Assembly: GCA_902765725.1 (NCBI GenBank)
Contig: CACXAT010000006.1
Span: 62,001 to 126,000, forward strand
Source of the DNA: an uncultured Lachnospiraceae bacterium
GTDB lineage: Bacteria; Bacillota; Clostridia; Lachnospirales; Lachnospiraceae
Direction of reading: 5' to 3'
DNA: 64,000 nucleotides
Shown here: in pieces, positions 26,208 to 35,824 of the stretch
Numbering within the stretch: position 1 is the first letter of the stretch
Layout of the letters: each line of letters starts with the position of its first letter
Notes under the pieces: generated by a model
The model's database searches: none
Seen by the model: the letters and a program-made list of their open reading frames with translations, nothing else
Told to the model about the DNA's origin: nothing
Program-made: the position numbers and the translations under genes

Positions 26208-26939
26208 TTACTCCTCTTCGAGGTTTGTGTAGACTGCCTGTACGTCATCGCTCTCATCAAGAAGGTCGAGGATCCTGTTCAGGTTCTTCACGGCAGTCTC
26301 ATCGGTGAGTGCGACATAATTCTGAGGAATCATGGTGACTTCCGCGGACGCCATGGGGATTCCCTTTCCTTCCATCGCCTCGCGTACCTCGGAGAAGCTG
26401 TCCGGGTCCGTCAGAATGACATAGGAGTCATCCTCTTCCTGGAAATCATCCGCTCCGCAGTCCAGAACCTCCATCATCAGATCATCGGGATCCATATCAC
26501 ACTCTTCCTTGTCGATGATGATCTGTCCCTTTTTGTCAAACATGAAGGAGACGCATCCCGGAGTTCCGATGTTGCCCTGTCCCTTGGAGAAGGCAGCGCG
26601 CACATCCGCGGAGGTACGGTTGCGGTTGTCAGTAAGTGCATCGACGATGATCGCGATTCCGTTCGGTCCATATCCTTCGTAGGTGACCTGCTCATAATTC
26701 ACAGCGTCCTGATTGCCCGCAGCCTTCTTGATGCCGCGTTCGATCGTATCGTTGGGCATATTGGAAGCCTTCGCCTTGGCGATGACATCACGAAGCTTGG
26801 AGTTATTGTTGGGATCGGCTCCGCCTTCCTTGACTGCGATGGCGATCTCTCTTCCGATGATCGTGAAGATCTTGCCCTTAGCCGCGTCGTTGCGCTCTTT
26901 CTTGTGTTTAATATTGGCAAACTTTGAATGTCCTGACAT
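26208..26939 (-). CDS. yebC: YebC/PmpR family protein
   Basis: Protein of 243 aa beginning MSGHSKFANIKHKKERNDAAKG, the invariant start of this family, with YEGYGPNGIAIIVDALTDN in the middle domain. Members were described as DNA-binding regulators; recent work on relatives also points to relief of ribosome stalling at proline stretches. The sequence alone does not decide between these. Three-domain architecture and length are normal. Confidence 0.95.
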   Translation of the reverse strand: MSGHSKFANIKHKKERNDAAKGKIFTIIGREIAIAVKEGGADPNNNSKLRDVIAKAKASNMPNDTIERGIKKAAGNQDAVNYEQVTYEGYGPNGIAIIVDALTDNRNRTSADVRAAFSKGQGNIGTPGCVSFMFDKKGQIIIDKEECDMDPDDLMMEVLDCGADDFQEEDDSYVILTDPDSFSEVREAMEGKGIPMASAEVTMIPQNYVALTDETAVKNLNRILDLLDESDDVQAVYTNLEEE

Positions 26940-26974
26940 AACCTATCTCCTCATCTATTGAAAATAATAATGAA

Positions 26975-28282
26975 TTAACTGTTTTTGCCGGCTTCCTCCG
27001 GCAGGTCGGATGCCTTCTCAGCCTCCAGCCATCCGAACATCGTCCCTGAGATCCCCAGAACACGGAACCGGTATCCGGAAGCCTTATCCTCGATCACCGC
27101 GCCTCTGTCATCCCCTGTCGGGATGTGGCCCAGCTTCTCGGTAAGATATCCGCTGATGGTATCGTAATTCTCCTGGTCCAGTTCAACGCCCAGGACCTTG
27201 GAGACATCGTCCAGAAGAGCCTTGCCGTTGATCCGGAGCTTTCCGTCCCTGGTCCGGGCGATCAGCTTCTCTTCCTTGTCATATTCATCCAGGATGTTCC
27301 CGACGATCTCCTCCAGGATATCTTCCATGGTGACCAGACCGCTCGTCTGACCGTATTCGTCGACGACGATGGCCATCTGCTTGCGGCTCTCCTGCATCTG
27401 CCGGAACAGATCGTCCACATCCACCGTCTCCGGGATGAACTTAACCTCCCGAAGCAGATGCGGGACATCACGGACAGGCATCTCGTCAAACTGCTCCTTC
27501 ATATGGAAGGAGACTGCATCCTTCAGGTACAGGGCCCCGATAATATGGTCGATGTCCTCATCGATCACGGGAAACCGCGAATTGGGCATCTCGACCATGC
27601 AGGCCAGCGCCTCGGTCAGGCTTATGCTGCCGTCGATGGTGCTGATATCTCCCCTGTGGGTCATTATATCCTGGGCCTGCTTGTCATCGAGCTCGAAGAT
27701 GTTAGTGATCATCTCCGCCTCGTCTTCATCGATCGCCCCCTGCTCATGTCCTTCATTGACCATGGACAGGATCTCGTCCTCACTGATGCGGTCCTCAAGG
27801 CTCTTCGGATCCACCCCGGCAAGCCTTGCGGGGATACCGGACAGGAAGCTTAGAACCGAAGTAAACGGAACGGTCACTGCCGTCAGACGCTCACCGATCC
27901 CCGACAGCACCTGTGAGACATGGACCGGATTCATCCTTGCGGCAAGGTACGGCACCGCAGCGCCCAGCAGATATACTGCTGCAGCACAGATCAGAACGCT
28001 CAGATAGCGGTGTATGGGAAGGGAATCCGCCAGGATCACCGATGACAGCGAGGCTGTCACGATCTGCCAGAACCAGACCGCCCTTGTCAGCCGGGCCGGA
28101 TTGTCTCTTCCTTCCCGGATCCTGGAACGGGCAGGCTCTCTGATCAGGACCGCGTCATCGTCACGGTCATCATTATCACTCAGATCACCGTCGGTGAGAC
28201 TCATGACCGCAGTCCGGTAAGCCATTACCAGAGCATCCGCCACAAGCAGGGCCAATATCACTAAGTATAGTATAGAATTCAT
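26975..28282 (-). CDS. CorC/HlyC-family membrane protein (CNNM + CBS)
   Basis: Protein of 435 aa. Three to four N-terminal membrane helices of the CNNM (DUF21) type (about 1-140) are followed by a CBS pair beginning at IMTHRGDISTIDG, a second CBS containing MAIVVDEYGQTSGLVTMEDILEE, and a CorC_HlyC domain (about 345-420). Family members are linked to magnesium or cobalt export; substrate is not visible here. The N-terminal half has an acidic Asp-rich loop (GDLSDNDDRDDDA). No convincing SD lies before the ATG at 28282, where the upstream sequence is AT-rich. It follows alr by about 28 bp. Confidence 0.85.
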   Translation of the reverse strand: MNSILYLVILALLVADALVMAYRTAVMSLTDGDLSDNDDRDDDAVLIREPARSRIREGRDNPARLTRAVWFWQIVTASLSSVILADSLPIHRYLSVLICAAAVYLLGAAVPYLAARMNPVHVSQVLSGIGERLTAVTVPFTSVLSFLSGIPARLAGVDPKSLEDRISEDEILSMVNEGHEQGAIDEDEAEMITNIFELDDKQAQDIMTHRGDISTIDGSISLTEALACMVEMPNSRFPVIDEDIDHIIGALYLKDAVSFHMKEQFDEMPVRDVPHLLREVKFIPETVDVDDLFRQMQESRKQMAIVVDEYGQTSGLVTMEDILEEIVGNILDEYDKEEKLIARTRDGKLRINGKALLDDVSKVLGVELDQENYDTISGYLTEKLGHIPTGDDRGAVIEDKASGYRFRVLGISGTMFGWLEAEKASDLPEEAGKNS

Positions 28283-28310
28283 ATCAATATATCAATATTC
28301 AGCGTCTGCG

Positions 28311-29438
28311 TCAACCGTCCACGAATACCCGGGGCACCCTCTGGTTGATATCGCAGGTCAGTTCATAGGGGAATCTTCCGGACAGATGGCCGATCTCGTC
28401 AACCGATATGGTCTCTCCCTGATCCGTGCCAAGCAGCGTCACCTGGTCGAATTCTTCTGCCTCGATATCAGTTACGTCCACCATAAACTGATCCATGCAG
28501 ACACGCCCCAGGATCGGCGCCCTCTTCCCACGGATCAGCACATCTCCCTTCCCAGACATCAGCCTCGGATACCCGTCTCCATACCCCACAGGGATGGTGG
28601 CGATGCGGGTCGGACGGCTGGTGACATAGGTCCCTCCGTAACTCACAGGGGTCCCCGCCGGCACTTTCTTAATAAAAGCGATGTGGCTGATCAGTGACAT
28701 CACCGGCCTGAGGGCAAGCTTCGAGCGGTCCACTTCATCCGAGGGATAGATCCCGTAGATCGTGATCCCCGCCCGCACAGCATCCAGCTGTACCCTGGGA
28801 AGCTCCGCGATCGCCGCACTGTTTCCGATATGTTTCATGGGGATGTGTACTCCCCGCTCCTCAAGCATGCGCGCGAAGTTCTGATAACGCTCAAACTGCT
28901 CATATGCGCTGGTCTTGTCCGCCTCATCCGCTCTTGCAAAATGAGAAAACAGACCTTCTGTCTGAAGACAGTCCAGGGCCGCGATCTGCGCAGCCTCATC
29001 GGCGCCCTCTCTGGTTGCCGGAAGTCCGATCCGGCTCATGCCGGTATCCACCGCCAGGTGGATGGGGGCTTTGATCCCGGCTCTTCTGGCTGCCTCATTC
29101 AATTCCTTCGCCATCGACAGCTTGAACACGGCAGGCCGCAGCGAATTGCGCACAACCGTATCATAGTCTTCCGAGAAAGTAAACCCGAGGATCAGGATCG
29201 GCTTGGTGATTCCGGCTTCACAAAGCTCCATGGCTTCCTCCACCGTGGCGACCGCGAAGCCCCACAGATAATCATAATCCTGGATCTTCAGGGCGATCCT
29301 CACTGCCCCGTGTCCGTACCCGTCTGTCTTCACCACTCCGATCATGCGGACCCCTTCAGCGAGGTTCGCCTTCATATTCCGGAAGTTTTCTTCCACTGCT
29401 CCAAGATCGATCCTTGCATAGACTCTTGCATGCTGCAT
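28311..29438 (-). CDS. alr: Alanine racemase
   Basis: PLP enzyme of about 375 aa making D-alanine for peptidoglycan. GVVKTDGYGHGA contains the Schiff-base lysine, and VSYGGTYVT the catalytic tyrosine-region of the C-terminal domain; GRVCMDQFMVDVT and NQRVPRVFVDG are family-typical. The start is ATG at 29438 (MQHARVYARIDLGA), preceded by GAGGGA at good spacing; a TTG at 29444 is in frame but too close to the SD. Located between rex and the corC-like gene, all on one strand. Confidence 0.96.
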   Translation of the reverse strand: MQHARVYARIDLGAVEENFRNMKANLAEGVRMIGVVKTDGYGHGAVRIALKIQDYDYLWGFAVATVEEAMELCEAGITKPILILGFTFSEDYDTVVRNSLRPAVFKLSMAKELNEAARRAGIKAPIHLAVDTGMSRIGLPATREGADEAAQIAALDCLQTEGLFSHFARADEADKTSAYEQFERYQNFARMLEERGVHIPMKHIGNSAAIAELPRVQLDAVRAGITIYGIYPSDEVDRSKLALRPVMSLISHIAFIKKVPAGTPVSYGGTYVTSRPTRIATIPVGYGDGYPRLMSGKGDVLIRGKRAPILGRVCMDQFMVDVTDIEAEEFDQVTLLGTDQGETISVDEIGHLSGRFPYELTCDINQRVPRVFVDG

Positions 29439-29488
29439 GATCAATAATCCCTCGATTCTATCTGTCCATATCCTGCCATGTGCCGCTC

Positions 29489-30115
29489 TCAGTGATTGAT
29501 CTTATAGGAAAGCTGCATCAGACTCTCTGACAGATGCACGCTCTGAACAACCACGTTGTCAGGCACCTCCAGGTCCGTGTGCGCAAAGTTCCAGATTCCC
29601 CTGACTCCTCCGTCCACCAGGATCGGCGTGATCGTCCTGGCCGGGTCCGCGGGAATGGCAAGCACTGCAATATCGATCACATGGTCATGAAGATACTCCT
29701 GAAGATCCGAGAGCGGATGGATCCTGGTCCCGCGGTACGATACACCGCCGTACTTATCCGGATCCCTGTCGAACATCGCTTCGATCTTGAAGCCTCTCTT
29801 CTCAAAGCCAAAGTAGCTGGAGATCGCCTGTCCGAGCTTGCCCGCTCCGATGACGATCAGACTGTATGATCTGTCCAGACCCAGTATCTTCCCGATCTCT
29901 TCATACAGATGCGCAACATTATAGCCGTACCCCTGCTGTCCGAATCCTCCGAACAGATTCAGATCCTGGCGGATCTGGGATGCGGTTACGTTCATGCGTC
30001 TGCTCAGCTCACCGGAGGAGATCCTCTCGATTCCCTGATCCAGCAGCTGGCCCAGGTATCTGTAGTACCGGGGCAGTCTGTTGATAACAGCTTTGGAGAT
30101 CGCTTTGTTATCCAT
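29489..30115 (-). CDS. rex: Redox-sensing transcriptional repressor Rex
   Basis: Repressor of 208 aa that senses the NADH/NAD+ ratio and controls fermentation genes. The N-terminal winged helix spans about 1-75 (LPRYYRYLGQL, MNVTASQIRQDLNLFGGFGQQGYGY) and the Rossmann domain has VIGAGKLGQAIS. DRDPDKYGG and VLAIPADPA are also conserved. SD GAGGTAGCCATCT precedes the ATG. The gene is divergent from an ABC-F ATPase, the same neighbourhood as Bacillus rex/ydiF. Its promoter carries a dyad (30187-30205), consistent with control of this promoter. Confidence 0.97.
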   Translation of the reverse strand: MDNKAISKAVINRLPRYYRYLGQLLDQGIERISSGELSRRMNVTASQIRQDLNLFGGFGQQGYGYNVAHLYEEIGKILGLDRSYSLIVIGAGKLGQAISSYFGFEKRGFKIEAMFDRDPDKYGGVSYRGTRIHPLSDLQEYLHDHVIDIAVLAIPADPARTITPILVDGGVRGIWNFAHTDLEVPDNVVVQSVHLSESLMQLSYKINH

Positions 30116-30176
30116 AGATGGCTACCTCATTGTTCTATACAATAACAGCACAGTTTAATGTAACGTTATTCCACTT

Positions 30177-30205
30177 ATTCTACTTTTTAACAATCTTATT
30201 GTCAA
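30177..30205 (-). promoter_or_regulatory. Promoter for rex
   Basis: Minus strand -35 TTGACA (30200-30205), 17-bp spacer, -10 TAGAAT (30177-30182), about 60 bp upstream of the rex ATG. A perfect -35. Confidence 0.65.
30187..30205. repeat. Dyad TTAACAAT-CTT-ATTGTCAA at the rex -35 box
   Basis: Near-perfect inverted repeat (one mismatch) covering the -35 hexamer of the rex promoter. It contains TTGTTAA-like half-sites, but their orientation is back to back rather than the TTGTTAA-N4-TTAACAA order I recall for Rex, so the binding factor is uncertain. Confidence 0.45.
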
Positions 30206-30226
30206 TCTTTGTCAAATGAGGCACCC

Positions 30227-30255
30227 TTGATTTTTGTTTCTTCTTTTCATATGAT
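30227..30255 (+). promoter_or_regulatory. Promoter for the ABC-F ATPase gene
   Basis: Plus strand -35 TTGATT (30227-30232), 17-bp T-rich spacer, -10 TATGAT (30250-30255). The ATG is about 44 bp downstream with SD AAGAGGT. Diverges from the rex promoter about 20 bp away. Confidence 0.55.
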
Positions 30256-30298
30256 GGTTACACTGTCAATAAAACGCTGTAGGTAAAAGAGGTCTGTT

Positions 30299-32266
30299 AT
30301 GATACTGTCCTGTCACAATATATGCAAGGCTTTCGGTACAGATGAGATCCTGAAGCATGTCTCATTTCATATAGAAGAACATGAAAAAACAGCTGTGGTC
30401 GGCATAAACGGTGCCGGCAAGTCTACTCTGCTGCGCATCATCATGGGTGAAGAGACGGCGGATGAGGGGGAGGTTACCATCTCGAAGGGCGCGTCGATCG
30501 GATATCTGGCGCAGCAGAACATGCTGTCAGGCAGCCAGTCCATCTATGATGAAGTTGCCGAAGTGATGCAGCATGTGATCGCCATGGAAGACAGTCTCCG
30601 GGACATGGAGAGGCAGATGGATCATACTCAGGGCGAGGCGCTGAACGCTCTTATGGAGCGCTACCACCAGACCCAGACTCAGTTTGAACAGGCCGGCGGC
30701 TATGCGTGGAAAAGTGAGATCGCAGGTGTGCTGCGCGGTCTCGGATTCACCGACGAAGAGTTTTTAAAGCCGGTGGACAAGCTGTCCGGCGGTCAGAAGA
30801 CCCGGGTCGCCCTGGGCAAGCTGCTTCTCTCCGCCCCCGATATCATGCTTCTGGACGAGCCGACCAATCACCTGGACCTCAACTCCATCGAATGGCTGGA
30901 GAATTATCTCCTGAATTATCAGGGAGCTGTGATCGTGGTTGCCCATGACCGGTATTTCCTGAACAAAGTGGTATCCAAGGTGGTGGAGATTGACCGCGGA
31001 CATGTGATGACCTTCCCGGGAGACTACAACGCCTACTCCGTTCACAAAAAACAGCTGCGCGAGTCGCAGCTCAAGGCCTGGATCAATCAGCAGGCTTCGA
31101 TCCGTCACCAGGAGGAAGTGATCGCGAAGCTTCGAAGCTTCAACCGCGAGAAGTCCATCAAGCGTGCCGAGAGCCGTGAGAAGATGCTGGAGAAGGTAGA
31201 GCGGCTGGAAAAACCCACACAGGAGCGCTCCGACATGCACCTGAGCCTGACGCCCCGCATAGAATCCGGCAAGGACGTGCTCAGCGCGCAGCATCTGTCC
31301 AAATCCTTCGAATACTCCCTGTTCGACGATCTCAATCTGGAGATCAGAAGAGGCGAGAAGGTCGCGCTGATCGGCAATAACGGAACGGGCAAGTCTACTC
31401 TGCTCAAGATCCTGATCGGACTGATGGACGCAGACGGCGGATCTGTAAAGCTGGGCACCAATGTCCACATCGGCTACTATGACCAGGAACACCAGATCCT
31501 TCATCCTGACAAGACCCTGTTCGAGGAACTCCAGGATGCCTACCCGTCCCTGAACAACACCCAGATCAGGGACACCCTGGCCGCGTTTCTGTTTACCGGC
31601 GACGATGTCTTCAAGCTGGTCGGCGACCTGTCCGGCGGAGAGAGCGGACGGGTGTCCCTGGCAAAGCTCATGCTGTCGGAAGCCAACTTCCTGATCCTGG
31701 ATGAGCCCACCAACCACCTCGATATCGTATCCAAGGAGATCCTGGAGGATGCCATCTGCAGATACGAAGGTACGGTCCTGTGCGTATCCCACGACCGCTG
31801 GTTCATCAACAGGACCGCGTCCAGGATCCTGGATCTGACAGGCCGCACTCTGATCGAATACAAGGGCAACTACGACTACTACCTCGAAAAGCATGAGGAG
31901 CTGACCGCAAGACTTCTGTCCCCCGGCGCCCTCACCCATTCCTCCGGAGGCGCGATCTCTTCGACCAACACCTCCCACCTGTCCATGCAGCACCGCCCTG
32001 CGGAGAATGCAGATTCAGAAGGCAGGCAGGACTGGAAAAAACAGAAGGAGGAACAGGCCCTCGAGCGAAAGCGTGCGGCAAGGCTGAGGGAAGTCGAGGA
32101 GAAGATCGCCTCGCTGGAGGAGCGGGACGGTCAGATCGATGAGGACCTGGCGAAGGAGGAGATCTATACCGACCTTGAGAAGGTCACTGCCCTGTCCAGC
32201 GAGAAGGCGCAGATCGCGCAGCAGCTGGAGGAGCTCATAGAAATTTGGTCGGAGCTTGAAGAATAG
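30299..32266 (+). CDS. ABC-F family ATPase (ribosome-associated type)
   Basis: Protein of 655 aa with two ABC domains and no membrane segment. Domain 1: Walker A GINGAGKST, signature LSGGQKTRVALGKL, Walker B LLDEPTNHLD. Linker about 240-310 with an Arg/Lys-rich stretch. Domain 2: GNNGTGKST, LSGGESGRVSLAKL, LILDEPTNHLD. After about residue 540 a Ser/Thr/Ala linker leads to a charged coiled-coil C-terminal domain (about 575-655). This is the layout of YdiF-type ABC-F proteins, which act on the ribosome; antibiotic protection is not indicated. The divergent rex neighbour also matches the ydiF locus of Bacillus. Confidence 0.92.
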   Translation: MILSCHNICKAFGTDEILKHVSFHIEEHEKTAVVGINGAGKSTLLRIIMGEETADEGEVTISKGASIGYLAQQNMLSGSQSIYDEVAEVMQHVIAMEDSLRDMERQMDHTQGEALNALMERYHQTQTQFEQAGGYAWKSEIAGVLRGLGFTDEEFLKPVDKLSGGQKTRVALGKLLLSAPDIMLLDEPTNHLDLNSIEWLENYLLNYQGAVIVVAHDRYFLNKVVSKVVEIDRGHVMTFPGDYNAYSVHKKQLRESQLKAWINQQASIRHQEEVIAKLRSFNREKSIKRAESREKMLEKVERLEKPTQERSDMHLSLTPRIESGKDVLSAQHLSKSFEYSLFDDLNLEIRRGEKVALIGNNGTGKSTLLKILIGLMDADGGSVKLGTNVHIGYYDQEHQILHPDKTLFEELQDAYPSLNNTQIRDTLAAFLFTGDDVFKLVGDLSGGESGRVSLAKLMLSEANFLILDEPTNHLDIVSKEILEDAICRYEGTVLCVSHDRWFINRTASRILDLTGRTLIEYKGNYDYYLEKHEELTARLLSPGALTHSSGGAISSTNTSHLSMQHRPAENADSEGRQDWKKQKEEQALERKRAARLREVEEKIASLEERDGQIDEDLAKEEIYTDLEKVTALSSEKAQIAQQLEELIEIWSELEE

Positions 32267-32325
32267 CCGGAAATGTACTAATATAAGGCGATTTATCAAT
32301 CAGCATATCGAAAGGATGGACATGC

Positions 32326-33195
32326 ATGCAGGTATACACACCATTTAAATCTGGAAAAGTCCGGGAAGTCTACGATGCAGGCGACAGCCTGATCATGGTT
32401 GCCACGGACCGCATCTCCGCGTTTGATCACATTCTTAAGAACAAGATCACCGGCAAGGGAGCAATTCTCACCGGTATGTCAGCCTTCTGGTTTGACTATA
32501 CGAAGGATCTGATCCCGAATCACATGATCTCCATGGATCCTGCTGACATGCCCGAGTTCTTCCGCACTGAGGAATATGCCGGGAACTCCATGAAGGTTAA
32601 AAAGCTCAGGATGCTCCCGCTGGAGTGTATCGTAAGAGGCTACATCACCGGCAGCGGCTGGGCCTCCTACAAGGAAAACGGGACCGTATGCGGCATCACT
32701 CTTCCTGAGGGCCTGCAGGAATCTCAGAAGCTTCCGGAAGCGATCTACACGCCTTCCACGAAGGCCGAGATCGGCGATCACGATGAGAACATCTCCTATG
32801 AGAGATCGATCGAAGTACTGGAAAAGGAATTCCCCGGGCACGGCGAAGAATATGCCTCCGCTCTTCGTGATAAGACCCTGGCCCTGTACAACCGGTGCGC
32901 GGAGTACGCGCTCACCCGCGGGATCATCATCGCGGACACCAAGTTTGAATTCGGCCTTGACGAAGACGGCAGCATCGTCCTTGCAGATGAGATGCTGACA
33001 CCGGATTCTTCCCGCTTCTGGCCGGTGGACGGCTATGAGGTCGGTCATTCACAGCCCTCCTATGACAAGCAGTTTGTCCGAGACTGGCTTAAGGCGAACC
33101 CGGACAGCGACTATCTCCTGCCGGATGACGTGATTGACAGAACCATCGAGAAATACAAAGAGGCCTACACGCTTCTCACAGGCAAAGAGATCTGA
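32326..33195 (+). CDS. purC: SAICAR synthase PurC
   Basis: Phosphoribosylaminoimidazole-succinocarboxamide synthase, 289 aa, which ligates aspartate to CAIR in purine synthesis. FKSGKVREVYD, MVATDRISAFDHILKN, LECIVRGYITGSGW and LVLADE-type SIVLADEMLTPDSSRFW are the conserved blocks. GAAAGGATGG is the SD. It is an isolated pur gene, 60 bp after the ABC-F gene and ended by the terminator at 33222-33245. The 60-bp leader is too short for a purine riboswitch. Confidence 0.97.
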   Translation: MQVYTPFKSGKVREVYDAGDSLIMVATDRISAFDHILKNKITGKGAILTGMSAFWFDYTKDLIPNHMISMDPADMPEFFRTEEYAGNSMKVKKLRMLPLECIVRGYITGSGWASYKENGTVCGITLPEGLQESQKLPEAIYTPSTKAEIGDHDENISYERSIEVLEKEFPGHGEEYASALRDKTLALYNRCAEYALTRGIIIADTKFEFGLDEDGSIVLADEMLTPDSSRFWPVDGYEVGHSQPSYDKQFVRDWLKANPDSDYLLPDDVIDRTIEKYKEAYTLLTGKEI

Positions 33196-33221
33196 CATTC
33201 AGAAAACAGTACATACGAAAC

Positions 33222-33245
33222 ATGCCCGGCGACTTCGCCGGGCAT
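33222..33245 (+). terminator. Terminator after purC
   Basis: Stem ATGCCCGGCG / CGCCGGGCAT around a short loop, followed on plus by ATTTTAAT. The convergent phosphoesterase gene ends at 33261, so it can also stop minus-strand transcripts. Confidence 0.75.
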
Positions 33246-33260
33246 ATTTTAATAGATCCG

Positions 33261-33851
33261 TTAATATTCAAGCAGATAGCGCTCATAGGCGTTGATGATG
33301 GTGGTCTGACCATGTTCGCGAAGACGCTTTATGCCATATCCGTAGTTCATGTGTACATGTCCGTGGACCATGTATCTTGGATGGTACTGATCGATCAGCG
33401 TCTCAAACACCTCAAAGCCTCTGTGGGGCAGATCGTCCTGGTCGCCCATTCCCCTTGCCGGAGCATGGGTGAGGAGGATGTCGACCCCCTTCTTTCTCCA
33501 GGCGCTGAAGGCAAGCTTTCTGGCTCTCCTTCGCATCTGCTTCTCGGTGAACTGATACGGACCGTCGTTGTACAGCATGGAACCGCCAAGACCCATGATC
33601 CTTATCCCTTCGAACTCATAGATCCTGTCGTCGATGCAGATGCATCCGTCCGGGGCTTTCTGATCATATACCCCGTCATGATTGCCGTGAACATAGAGCA
33701 GCGGACAGTTGGCAAAGGTCACGAGAAAGGACAGATACTGCGGCGGAAGGTCTCCAGCGGACAGAATCAGATCTATCCCCTTCAGAATCTCGCCGTCATA
33801 AAAATCCCAGAGTGCCTTGCTTGGCTCATCACCCACCAGCAGTATTCTCAT
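33261..33851 (-). CDS. Metallophosphoesterase family protein with altered first motif
   Basis: Small calcineurin-like phosphoesterase of 196 aa. Conserved metal-site motifs are SAGDL (Asp34), HGNHD (56-59), LLTHAP (His129) and HGHVH (163-167). The first motif, normally DxH near the N-terminus, reads GDEPSK (Asp8 present, His replaced by Pro10), so one metal ligand is missing. Substrate unknown. SD AGGAGA lies 7 bases before the ATG at 33851; a GTG one codon upstream is in frame. It follows the ParB/BMP fusion gene by about 30 bp and is the last gene of that operon. Confidence 0.85.
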   Translation of the reverse strand: MRILLVGDEPSKALWDFYDGEILKGIDLILSAGDLPPQYLSFLVTFANCPLLYVHGNHDGVYDQKAPDGCICIDDRIYEFEGIRIMGLGGSMLYNDGPYQFTEKQMRRRARKLAFSAWRKKGVDILLTHAPARGMGDQDDLPHRGFEVFETLIDQYHPRYMVHGHVHMNYGYGIKRLREHGQTTIINAYERYLLEY

Positions 33852-33883
33852 CACCCTATCTCCTGTATCCGCTCAGTATCCCT

Positions 33884-35824
33884 TCAGCCGATGGTTGTCG
33901 CGGCCGGTGTTATACTGGTCTGCAGCTCTATTCTCTCTCTGGCGGCCTCTGTCAGCTCCTGCCTGTCCGGGATGGAGCCGATCACATCCTCCACCAGATA
34001 ATCCATCATTATGATCTCTTCCGGCGAGAGTCCCTTATCCTTCTGTCCGACCATGGTATGATCCTGTTTCGGGAACTGACCCCAGAAGGGATTGAAATAA
34101 TCCACCGCCATCTGCCCCCTGATGATATTGACCAGGGTCTCGATCCCGTGGGGAAGCTCATCTGACATGATCAGGTCTATGATTCCGCCGGAGATCCCCC
34201 ACCAGTAGTTGATGGCAGGCTTCTCCTTCGCCTCTTTCACCGAATCCCAGTTGCCCTGCAGGAAATCCCTGATGATCCGCTCATAGAATTTCCCCCAGTT
34301 CCACATGGGAGTGGCAAGACGCTTCATGTGCCCCTCTTCATACAGGTACAGTCCGTATGCTCTGTCCTCCGAGGCCGGCGTGATCATGTCATTATCCGAG
34401 ACGACCGAGATCTGCTCACGCCTGAGCATGGAATGAAATGACTCTGCGTCCGTCTGCGATGCCCAGTGCAGATACACCTTCGCCCTGGGATTGGTCATCT
34501 TCGCGCCGAGGGTAAATGCATTGATGTCCGCGATCGCGCCGTAATTGGGCAGAGGCGCCTGGTAGGCGATCTTGTCGTTGGGCGTCATCGCCCCGGCGAT
34601 CATGCCGCACAGGAACTTGGCCTCATACAGGCGGCCGTAATAGGTTCTGAGCGTCTTATGGGGCTGTCCCAGGGAGCAGTTGAGTATCTTGACCTCCGGA
34701 TGCTCTATGGATGCCTTCAGGCTGGCTGCCAGGAATCTGGAATTCGGAGTAAAGATAATGTGATTGCCCGCCGCGATCGCTTCCTCCAGCAGCTCGGAGA
34801 TATCGGTCTCGGAATCCTTCAGGATCAGGGCTTCCGTGCGGATCCTGTCGCCGAAGACATGCTCCAGGTCCATCCGGCCCAGCTCATGCATGTAGGTCCA
34901 TCCGGAGACAGCCGCCGGCTTGTCATGGATAAACGCGACCTTGAGCTGCTTCACCTTGTTCAGCTTGAAGAACCGGGTAAAAACTCCCTCGGAAGGTTCC
35001 TCAGAGGGTTTGAACACCATCGACACGTTCGCCTTGTTTTCTTCAGACAGAAGCGGCAGATTGTCCCAGATCTTGTCCACGTCCGCGCGGATCTCCTCCA
35101 GAGACTTGTTCTTCACCTCATCATAATGATACAGGGACAGATAGAACAGCAGGCCGTCCGCCGGCGTGATCCCGAGGGATGCTCCCTTTTTCGCCGTAAA
35201 GATCTCCGAAAACTCCGTATACAGAGACTTGAAATCGATCTTCTCGTCATCTGTCCACTTCTCGCCGCTCTTTTTTCCGACGGCTTCCCGCAGTCTGGCG
35301 TAGGATCCCTCCTCGGTAAAATCAAGGTAGTTGATCTGGGATTCCCTGTAGAAGTCCATGAACTCATAATAGATCCGGTTCTCTTTGGAACTGGTCTCAT
35401 AGGGGACAAGCCTGGTGACCGTACCCTCTACGGAATCCGCATGGAAATACTTCAGGACACTGACTCTCTTATTGCCTTCCAGCACATAGAACCGGTTCAG
35501 ATACTCATAGGCTACGATCGGGTCCCCGACGCCCTGGCTGAGATGATACTGGACAACGCCGTCCCATTTCATCGAAAACTCACTGTGCTCCGGCATCAGC
35601 GGCATGAAATTGGACGCAAAAGCCTGTTTGCGTCCGACAGTCTTCGTGCCGACGATCCGGTCCAGGGGAATGCTGACCATGCCCAGAGGCTCCTCGGTAC
35701 GCACGTCCCGGCTGTCAATGATGTCATCCAGCGCCGGAAGATAGGGATACTCACCGGCCGCGACAGCCTTCCTGTAGGCAGACCTTGCGCTTCTGTTCGC
35801 CTTAATATAATCCTCAGATGCCAT
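33884..35824 (-). CDS. ParB-like domain fused to BMP/PnrA-type ligand-binding domain, no signal peptide
   Basis: Protein of 646 aa without signal peptide, lipobox or membrane helix. Residues about 48-142 look like a ParB/Srx-type domain: [18 protein letters not shown], then [15 protein letters not shown], matching the GxxR-type motif with GNKR at 117-120. A helical linker follows (about 150-290). Residues about 293-585 have the fold pattern of BMP/PnrA nucleoside-binding proteins: [38 protein letters not shown] and [18 protein letters not shown]. Databases would probably call it a BMP-family substrate-binding protein, but a cytoplasmic location makes a sensor role more likely. The start overlaps icd by 11 bp. 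Ligand and output are unknown. Confidence 0.8.
   Translation of the reverse strand: MASEDYIKANRSARSAYRKAVAAGEYPYLPALDDIIDSRDVRTEEPLGMVSIPLDRIVGTKTVGRKQAFASNFMPLMPEHSEFSMKWDGVVQYHLSQGVGDPIVAYEYLNRFYVLEGNKRVSVLKYFHADSVEGTVTRLVPYETSSKENRIYYEFMDFYRESQINYLDFTEEGSYARLREAVGKKSGEKWTDDEKIDFKSLYTEFSEIFTAKKGASLGITPADGLLFYLSLYHYDEVKNKSLEEIRADVDKIWDNLPLLSEENKANVSMVFKPSEEPSEGVFTRFFKLNKVKQLKVAFIHDKPAAVSGWTYMHELGRMDLEHVFGDRIRTEALILKDSETDISELLEEAIAAGNHIIFTPNSRFLAASLKASIEHPEVKILNCSLGQPHKTLRTYYGRLYEAKFLCGMIAGAMTPNDKIAYQAPLPNYGAIADINAFTLGAKMTNPRAKVYLHWASQTDAESFHSMLRREQISVVSDNDMITPASEDRAYGLYLYEEGHMKRLATPMWNWGKFYERIIRDFLQGNWDSVKEAKEKPAINYWWGISGGIIDLIMSDELPHGIETLVNIIRGQMAVDYFNPFWGQFPKQDHTMVGQKDKGLSPEEIIMMDYLVEDVIGSIPDRQELTEAARERIELQTSITPAATTIG

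Noticed and set aside
30121..30147. Canonical Rex operator near the rex start (ATTGTTCTATACAAT)
   Set aside because: Arm spacing is 5 bp, whereas the Rex sites I know have TTGT-N10-ACAA.
32267..32325. Purine riboswitch before purC
   Set aside because: Only about 60 bp separate purC from the ABC-F gene; no aptamer fold fits.
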